In this document: positions 21,450 through 25,907 of the stretch, piece by piece
How positions within the stretch are numbered: the stretch's first letter is position 1
Layout of the letters: each line of letters starts with the position of its first letter
NCBI GenBank assembly: GCA_023437745.1
Contig: JAEZFI010000147.1
Span: 1 to 25,907, forward strand
Direction: 5' to 3'
DNA from: Actinomycetes bacterium
Lineage (GTDB): Bacteria > Actinomycetota > Acidimicrobiia > Acidimicrobiales > Microtrichaceae
Length of the DNA: 25,907 nt
Position numbers and translations under genes: made by a program
The notes under the pieces: generated by a model
Told to the model about the DNA's origin: nothing
Databases searched by the model: none
Seen by the model: the letters and a program-made list of their open reading frames with translations, nothing else

Positions 21450-21907
21450 CAGAACGGCTCCTCGTCGTAGTTGTAACCAGCAGGCGGCTCGGCCGGAGCC
21501 GGCGCACCGCCACCCATGCCGCCGCCACCACCGGCGCCGTCACGGCGTTCGTTCTTGTTCACCTGGGCGGACGCCCAGCGCAGGGACGGGCCGACCTCGT
21601 CGGCCACGACCTCGACCTTGGACCGCTTCTCGCCGTTCTCGGTCTCCCACGAGCGCTGCTCGAGGCGGCCGGTCACGATGAGGCGCGTGCCCTTGGTGAT
21701 GGATTCGCTGACGTTCTCGCCCAGCTCCCGCCAGCAGACCACGTCGATGAACGACGTCTGCTCTTCCCACTCGTTGGTCTGCCGGTTCTGCCACCGACGG
21801 CTCACGGCCAACCCGAAGGTGGCCATGGCGGAGCCGGTGGCGGTGAAGCGGAGCTCGGGGTCGCGGGTGACGTTCCCGATCAGCGTGACGGTGTTCCCGT
21901 TGGCCAT
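21449..21907 (-). CDS. ssb: Single-stranded DNA-binding protein
   Basis: This 152-aa protein has an OB fold (NTVTLIGNVTRDPELRFT, SRRWQNRQTNEWEEQTSFIDVVCW, GTRLIVTGRLEQRSWE), a Gly/Pro/Ala-rich linker, and the acidic tip YDEEPF. The tip is a variant of the DDDIPF tail that recruits replication and repair proteins. It works as a tetramer and coats ssDNA. A GAGAGGA site precedes the ATG. It lies 11 bp after rpsF in the conserved cluster. Confidence 0.96.
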   Translation of the reverse strand: MANGNTVTLIGNVTRDPELRFTATGSAMATFGLAVSRRWQNRQTNEWEEQTSFIDVVCWRELGENVSESITKGTRLIVTGRLEQRSWETENGEKRSKVEVVADEVGPSLRWASAQVNKNERRDGAGGGGGMGGGAPAPAEPPAGYNYDEEPF

Positions 21908-21918
21908 CTCAGTTCCTC

Positions 21919-22251
21919 TCAGTCAGCCGACGACTCGCCGAAGAGGCCGCGCTTGGTGGCCTCGGCGTCGGGCAGTCGGATGATCTTGTGGCGGACGACG
22001 TCGTCCGCGAGCCGGAGGAAGCGATCGGTCTCGTCGAGGTTCGACGCCGGCGTCACGATCTCGTGGACGACGTAGATGCCCTCGAGCTTGTGCTTGATGG
22101 GGTAGGCGAAGCGACGCTTCCCCCACAGATCCGTGGTGGCCACGGAGCCGTCGTCAGCGGTCACCAGCTCGGTGATCCGGTTGTTGACCGCCGTGACCCC
22201 GGCATCGTCGACCTCGGAGTCGATGATGACCATCAGCTCGTACGCGCGCAT
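21919..22251 (-). CDS. rpsF: 30S ribosomal protein bS6
   Basis: This 110-aa bS6 starts MRAYELMVIID, with LWGKRRFAYPIKHKLEGIYVV and a basic KIIR near the end. It binds bS18 and helix 22–23 of 16S rRNA. A strong AGGGAGGT ribosome-binding site is 6 nt before the ATG. It is the first gene of the operon. Confidence 0.97.
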   Translation of the reverse strand: MRAYELMVIIDSEVDDAGVTAVNNRITELVTADDGSVATTDLWGKRRFAYPIKHKLEGIYVVHEIVTPASNLDETDRFLRLADDVVRHKIIRLPDAEATKRGLFGESSAD

Positions 22252-22269
22252 TCAGTACCTCCCTGTGGA

Positions 22270-22308
22270 CCTGCGCCCGTCGGACGGCAGGGCCCCGGCC
22301 TTCGGGGC
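22270..22308 (-). promoter_or_regulatory. Structured rpsF leader, candidate bS6:bS18 autoregulatory RNA
   Basis: Between the putative start of transcription and the ribosome-binding site the RNA can form two hairpins. One is GCCCCG/CGGGGC around a 5-nt loop (22292–22308). The other is CCTGC/GCAGG (22270–22291) with an inner CGT/ACG stem and CCG in the loop. Leaders of rpsF in many bacteria carry a bS6:bS18-binding motif with a conserved CCG. The match is by eye only. Confidence 0.35.
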
Positions 22309-22330
22309 AGGGTGTTGGTGAGACCGTTCG

Positions 22331-22336
22331 ACGATA
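22331..22336 (-). promoter_or_regulatory. Probable −10 of the rpsF operon
   Basis: TATCGT on the minus strand would give a leader of about 74 nt that includes the hairpins above. No −35 at standard spacing was convincing. Confidence 0.4.
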
Positions 22337-22414
22337 GTGCCGACCTCCTGTCAGCTCCACATCGAGAGCCTCGCGCGCCCCTGTGACAGCGCCGCGAGGT
22401 CGCCCCCGTCGCAG

Positions 22415-22466
22415 CGTTCTGTGTCGTAGGACGCGCCAGAACTGGCGCGATCCACCACACAGAACG
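22415..22466. repeat. 52-nt nested palindrome between panB and rpsF
   Basis: The outer arms CGTTCTGTGT and ACACAGAACG (10 bp, perfect) enclose inner arms CGCGCCAG and CTGGCGCG (8 bp, perfect) around AA. The 7-nt segments between arms are partly complementary. It could be the panB terminator, which starts 25 nt past the panB stop, or a mobile palindromic repeat. There is no T-run on the panB strand. Confidence 0.8.
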
Positions 22467-22490
22467 GGGGCTGGGGCGGGGCGGCGGGCG

Positions 22491-23357
22491 TCAGGCGGCG
22501 GTGGAGCCGTACAGGGCCATCGCCTCGGACTGCTCGGCGCTGAGGTGGTAGCACTCGGCCTCGCCCGGGAACGCCCCGGCGCGGACGTCGGCGGCGTAGG
22601 CGGCCACGGCGTCCACCGACGCCGATCGGAGGTCGGCGTACCGGCGCACGAACTTCGGCGCCACCCGGTCCTCGATGCCCAGCAGGTCGTGCCACACGAG
22701 CACCTGCCCGTCGCAGCCGGGGCCGGCACCGATGCCGATGGTCGGGATGTCGAGGGCACGGGTGACCATGTCGGCCACCTCGTTCGGCACGCCCTCGATC
22801 ACGAGGGCGAAGCAGCCGGCGTGCTGGAGCGCCTTCGCGTCGTTCACCAGGGCGAGCGCCGCCTCGGTCTGGCGGCCCTGCACCTTGAAGCCGCCCATGG
22901 CGTGGACGGACTGCGGGGTCAGGCCGATGTGGCCCATCACGGGGATCTCCGCGTCGACGATGGCCTCGACCATCGCCACGCGCTTGGCCCCGCCCTCGAG
23001 CTTCACGCACTGGGCGCCGGCCCGCACCAGCGTGGCGGCGTTGCGCACCGTGTCGTCGACCGACACGTGGTAGCTCATCCACGGGAGGTCGCCCACGATC
23101 AGGCTGTGCGGCTTGGCCCGGGCCACGGCAGCCGTGTGGTGGGCCATGTCGTCGATCGTGACCTGGAGGGTGTCCTCGTAGCCCAGGACGACCATCGCCA
23201 GGGAGTCCCCGACGAGGATCATGTCCGCACCGGCCTCGGAGGCGATCCGGGCGCTCGGAGCGTCGTACGCCGTGACCATCACGAGCGGATCCGCCCCGGC
23301 CACGCGCTTGTGGGCGCGCACCGACGGGACGGTGACCTTGGAACGAGTGTCTCCCAT
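22491..23357 (-). CDS. panB: 3-methyl-2-oxobutanoate hydroxymethyltransferase (ketopantoate hydroxymethyltransferase)
   Basis: This 288-aa enzyme transfers a hydroxymethyl group from methylene-tetrahydrofolate to alpha-ketoisovalerate, the first step of pantothenate and CoA synthesis. It is a TIM barrel with MVTAYDAPSARIASEAGADMILVGDSLAMVVLGYEDT (metal-binding Asp), VGDLPWMSY, VKLEGG (catalytic-site Lys), GHIGLTPQS, the Glu-containing strand ALVIEGVP, and IGIGAGPGCDGQVLVWHDLLG. The ATG at 23357 follows a perfect AGGAGGT. The longer frame starting at 23582 is rejected. Other pan genes are not in the window. Confidence 0.96.
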   Translation of the reverse strand: MGDTRSKVTVPSVRAHKRVAGADPLVMVTAYDAPSARIASEAGADMILVGDSLAMVVLGYEDTLQVTIDDMAHHTAAVARAKPHSLIVGDLPWMSYHVSVDDTVRNAATLVRAGAQCVKLEGGAKRVAMVEAIVDAEIPVMGHIGLTPQSVHAMGGFKVQGRQTEAALALVNDAKALQHAGCFALVIEGVPNEVADMVTRALDIPTIGIGAGPGCDGQVLVWHDLLGIEDRVAPKFVRRYADLRSASVDAVAAYAADVRAGAFPGEAECYHLSAEQSEAMALYGSTAA

Positions 23358-23408
23358 GAGGGACCTCCTGGTTGGTCCAGCGCCCTTCGGCTGCCGGCCG
23401 TTGCCCTG

Positions 23409-23414
23409 ATGGTA
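23409..23414 (-). promoter_or_regulatory. Probable −10 of panB
   Basis: TACCAT on the minus strand is 51 nt before the ATG, giving a leader of about 45 nt that includes AGGAGGT. Confidence 0.4.
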
Positions 23415-23511
23415 CGACGCAGTCCCTCGCGATGACCAGCGCCGACGCGGGAATCTTCCCAGGCCCCCCGGCGTTGCGTCGCCCGCCCGTGAGGCTGCCG
23501 GCCCCTCCCGG

Positions 23512-23517
23512 TAACCT
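23512..23517 (+). promoter_or_regulatory. −10 element of the 59-aa gene (leaderless)
   Basis: TAACCT is followed by 6 nt and then the ATG at 23524, the same layout as the other leaderless genes here. Confidence 0.5.
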
Positions 23518-23523
23518 CCCGGC

Positions 23524-23703
23524 ATGGACGGTTCGGAGACGGCGCGCTGCGGGAGCTGCGGCCGCGACGACGAGGACCTCACCCCGGTCCACCGCGTCTA
23601 CGTGCGGACGGCCGACGACGGGACGCAGGCGATCGACGAGGTCGACGAGGTCGAGGGCTGGTGCGCCAGCTGCCGGGCGACCTACCCCCACGCCACCCTC
23701 TGA
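23524..23703 (+). CDS. Small zinc-ribbon-like protein, 59 aa
   Basis: A short plus-strand frame encodes 59 residues: MDGSETARCGSCGRDDEDLT, then a strand-rich PVHRVYVRT, an acidic AIDEVDEVEG, and WCASCRATYPHATL. CGSCG at 9–13 and CASC at 47–50 form a two-knuckle CxxC…CxxC pattern that would bind one zinc. The acidic middle and Trp before the second knuckle look like a designed mini-domain, not chance. A −10 hexamer is 6 nt before the ATG. It is convergent with the PBP gene 45 bp away and divergent from panB. Role unknown; possibly a protein- or nucleic-acid-binding adaptor. Confidence 0.75.
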   Translation: MDGSETARCGSCGRDDEDLTPVHRVYVRTADDGTQAIDEVDEVEGWCASCRATYPHATL

Positions 23704-23748
23704 GCACCCGGCGACGGACCCCGACGAGTCGCACCCGGGCCGCGCCGG

Positions 23749-25907
23749 TCAGCCCGGCCCGGCCACCTGGTTCACGGGCGGCGCGGTCGTGGTCGCCGTC
23801 CCCGACGGCGTCGAGCCCTGCTCGCCCTGACCCGGCTGCGTCTCCTCCGTCGCCGGAGGGGTCTCGACGGTCGGGACGATCGTGGTCGTCGGCGGGCCCG
23901 CCTTGAGCTCCGGGTTCACGACGTCGGTGCCCGCGTCGATCTCGCGGTAGGTGCACTTCTCCTGGTTGGCGATCGAGGGGTCCATGTAGGCCCGCCAGAT
24001 CTTCGCCGGCAGCCCGCCACCGGTGACGCCCTTGCCGGTCGTCGGGTCGACCATCGGCGACGGGGTTCCCGGGTAGCCCATCCACACGACGGTGGTGAGG
24101 TGGCACGTGTACCCCGCGAACCAGGCGTCGCGGCTTTCGTCGGTCGTGCCCGTCTTCCCGGCCGCCGACTGCTTCAGCTTGGCGTTCGTGCGCCCCGTCC
24201 CCGAGTCGATGACGCCGCGCAGCACCTGCGTCACGGTGTCCGCCACCTCCGGGGAGATGACCCGTTCCCGGGCGGGCTCGGGCGCCTCGTAGAGGACCTT
24301 GCCCGACGCGCTCTCGACCCGGCTGATCACGTACGGCTGCACCTTCTCGCCGTGGTTGGCGAACGTGGAGTACGCCACTGCCATGTCCATGACCGAGACC
24401 TCGCTGGTCCCGAGCGCGGTCGACGCGACGGCCCGCAGCGGCGAGGTGATGCCGAGCTTCGCTGCCATGTCCGTGACGGCCTTCGGCCCGATGGTCTGCG
24501 TGAGCTGGGCGTACACGGTGTTCGACGAGTGCCAGGTCGCCCGCTCGACGGTCATCCAGCCGAGGTCCTCCTTGTCGTAGTTGGAGACCTCCCAGTCCTG
24601 CCCGTCGTTCGCCCGGGGGAACACCTTGGTCGCGGGTGCCTCGTAGACGGACTGGATCGACTTGTTCGCCTCGATGAACGCTGCGAGCGCGATCGGCTTG
24701 AAGGTCGACCCCGGTTGGCGACCGCTGGCGCCGTACTCGGGGCCGAGCGCCAGGTTCACCTGGTCCGCGCCGAAGTTCTGGCCGCCGATCAGCGCGGCGA
24801 CCCGACCGTGCTCGTCGATCGACACCAACGCGGCGGAGGGGTCCGCCTCGCCCACCAGCTGCGAGTTCACGGCCTGGCTCGCGGTCTTCTGCTTCTCCGG
24901 GTCGATCGTCAGGTAGATCCGCAGGCCGGCGTCGTACAGCGAGGTCTCGTCGATCCCGAGCGCGGCGCCGAACGGCGGCGCCGACAGCTGTCGCCGCACC
25001 CACTCGGCGATGTACTCGCCGCCCACGGCGCCGAACTCACGGTCGACGCGGGTGTTCTTCTTGGTCGTGCGGGGGACGACGTTGCCCTCGAACGGCTCCT
25101 CGTTGGCCGCGTCGGACTCGGCCTGGGTGATCAGGCCCATGGTGCGCATGCCGGCGAGCACCGTCCGCCGCCGACGCTTCGCCTCCTCGGGTGCCCTCGA
25201 CGGATCGGCCCGCTCGGGAGCCCGCAGCAGCCCGGCCAGGAGCGCGGCCTGGGGCAGCGTGAGGTCGGTGACCGTCACGTCGAAGTACGCCTGCGCAGCG
25301 GCCTCCACCCCGTACGCGCCACGCCCCAGGTACACCTCGTTGAGGTAGCGCTCGAGGATCTCCTCCTTGGAGAGCTGGCGCTCGAGCTGGATGGCCATGG
25401 CGGCCTCGTTCAGCTTCCGGCCGAGGGACTGCTCGTTGGTGAGGTAGACGACCTTCACGTACTGCTGCGTGATCGTCGACGCGCCCTGGGTCGACTCGGA
25501 GGTGTTCGTCGCCGCCCGGAAGAGGGCGCGGGCGATGCCCACCGGGTCCACGCCGCTGTGCTCGAAGAAGTGCCGGTCCTCCGCTGCGATCACCGCGCGG
25601 ATCAGCACCGGCGGCAGGTCCTCGTAGTCGACCTGCACCCGGTTCTCCGCCGAGCTGAACTGCGCGACCGAGTTGTTGATGCCGCACTCCCCTGCCGGCA
25701 CGTCGGCCAGGCAGACGATCGAGGTCTCCGCCGGCGTGGCGGCCTCGGGCACCTCGACGCCGTTGATGAGGTGGAACACCCCACCGACCATCGCCACCAC
25801 GACGAGGAGCCCGCCGAAGGGGAACCGACGCCACAGTGCCCGGAACGGTCGGCGGCGACGTCGCGGGGCTCCGCCCGACGGTCCACCGGCCCGGGGCGTC
25901 CGGCGGT
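23749..25907 (-). CDS. Class A penicillin-binding protein (bifunctional), 5' end outside window
   Basis: The frame stays open to the right edge. An Arg/Pro-rich cytoplasmic stretch (RRRRPFRALWRR at the edge) is followed by one membrane segment (FPFGGLLVVVAMVGGVFHLI). No ATG/GTG is in frame between 25801 and 25907, so the real start is beyond the window and the GTG at 25800 is inside the membrane anchor. The glycosyltransferase-51 domain has AAEDRHFFEHSGVDP (catalytic Glu at 25579–25581), GASTITQQYVK, and RYLNEVYLGRGAYGVEAAA. The transpeptidase domain has STFK (Ser at 24706–24708), SSN (near 24520) and KTGT (24145–24156). A Thr/Pro-rich tail of about 45 residues ends the protein. It polymerises and crosslinks peptidoglycan; by position it matches mycobacterial ponA1. 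Confidence 0.95.
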   Translation of the reverse strand, partial: RRTPRAGGPSGGAPRRRRRPFRALWRRFPFGGLLVVVAMVGGVFHLINGVEVPEAATPAETSIVCLADVPAGECGINNSVAQFSSAENRVQVDYEDLPPVLIRAVIAAEDRHFFEHSGVDPVGIARALFRAATNTSESTQGASTITQQYVKVVYLTNEQSLGRKLNEAAMAIQLERQLSKEEILERYLNEVYLGRGAYGVEAAAQAYFDVTVTDLTLPQAALLAGLLRAPERADPSRAPEEAKRRRRTVLAGMRTMGLITQAESDAANEEPFEGNVVPRTTKKNTRVDREFGAVGGEYIAEWVRRQLSAPPFGAALGIDETSLYDAGLRIYLTIDPEKQKTASQAVNSQLVGEADPSAALVSIDEHGRVAALIGGQNFGADQVNLALGPEYGASGRQPGSTFKPIALAAFIEANKSIQSVYEAPATKVFPRANDGQDWEVSNYDKEDLGWMTVERATWHSSNTVYAQLTQTIGPKAVTDMAAKLGITSPLRAVASTALGTSEVSVMDMAVAYSTFANHGEKVQPYVISRVESASGKVLYEAPEPARERVISPEVADTVTQVLRGVIDSGTGRTNAKLKQSAAGKTGTTDESRDAWFAGYTCHLTTVVWMGYPGTPSPMVDPTTGKGVTGGGLPAKIWRAYMDPSIANQEKCTYREIDAGTDVVNPELKAGPPTTTIVPTVETPPATEETQPGQGEQGSTPSGTATTTAPPVNQVAGPG

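Noticed and set aside
25798..25800. GTG at 25800 as the PBP start
   Set aside because: It lies inside the predicted membrane anchor, and the frame stays open with a basic cytoplasmic tail to the right edge, so the true start is outside the window.

Overview
This is a high-GC bacterial chromosome segment of mostly housekeeping and lipid/amino-acid metabolism genes. It most resembles an actinobacterium. The mycofactocin-type short-chain dehydrogenase, the DUF222/HNH protein, the Get3/ArsA-like ATPase and the PBP–rpsF–ssb–rpsR–rplI–dnaB order are all actinobacterial traits. My best guess is the Acidimicrobiia (Iamia/Ilumatobacter-like); this is inference from gene content and style, not a search.

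Layout. 1–4.4 kb: the tail of an ArsA/Get3-like ATPase; a divergent STAS antagonist / single-domain receiver pair; tRNA-Pro(CGG); HupE/UreJ; the fluoride channel CrcB; a small unknown protein; a CAP-domain secreted protein; a MazG-like protein. 4.5–5.7 kb: a DUF222/HNH endonuclease-like protein. 5.7–8.05 kb: asd and lysC, the first two enzymes of the aspartate pathway, with lysC carrying an internal start for a regulatory subunit. 8.1–9.65 kb: a membrane-anchored cyclophilin convergent with an S51/glutamine-amidotransferase-like protein. 9.65–11.4 kb: a 45-bp direct repeat, then 3-hydroxyacyl-CoA dehydrogenase and aat. 11.4–13.2 kb: a translationally coupled VOC protein and alpha/beta hydrolase. 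13.2–15.97 kb: a methyltransferase, then a thiolase–SDR operon behind a 19-bp palindromic operator. 16–19 kb: a 385-bp gene-free stretch, a second SDR and a D-aminoacylase-type amidohydrolase. 19–22.3 kb: the dnaB–rplI–rpsR–ssb–rpsF operon (minus strand). 22.4–25.9 kb: a large nested palindrome, panB, a 59-aa CxxC/CxxC mini-protein, and a class A penicillin-binding protein that runs off the right edge.

The minus-strand run PBP … rpsF–ssb–rpsR–rplI–dnaB matches the mycobacterial ponA1–dnaB cluster near oriC, and lysC–asd and the ArsA-like pair also lie near oriC in mycobacteria. This suggests, but does not prove, an origin-proximal location.

The strongest genome-wide signal is promoter architecture. 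At least ten genes have a TAnnnT −10 hexamer ending only 6–9 nt before the start codon, so they are probably transcribed as leaderless mRNAs. Ribosomal-protein, panB and STAS genes instead have leaders with Shine-Dalgarno sequences. I used this pattern to choose several starts. I do not see a clear novel defence or mobile system. The items most worth a second look are the 45-bp repeat, the 52-nt nested palindrome, the aat start anomaly, the zinc-ligand-free, C-terminally extended bS18, the lysC internal start and the gene-free stretch at 16 kb.
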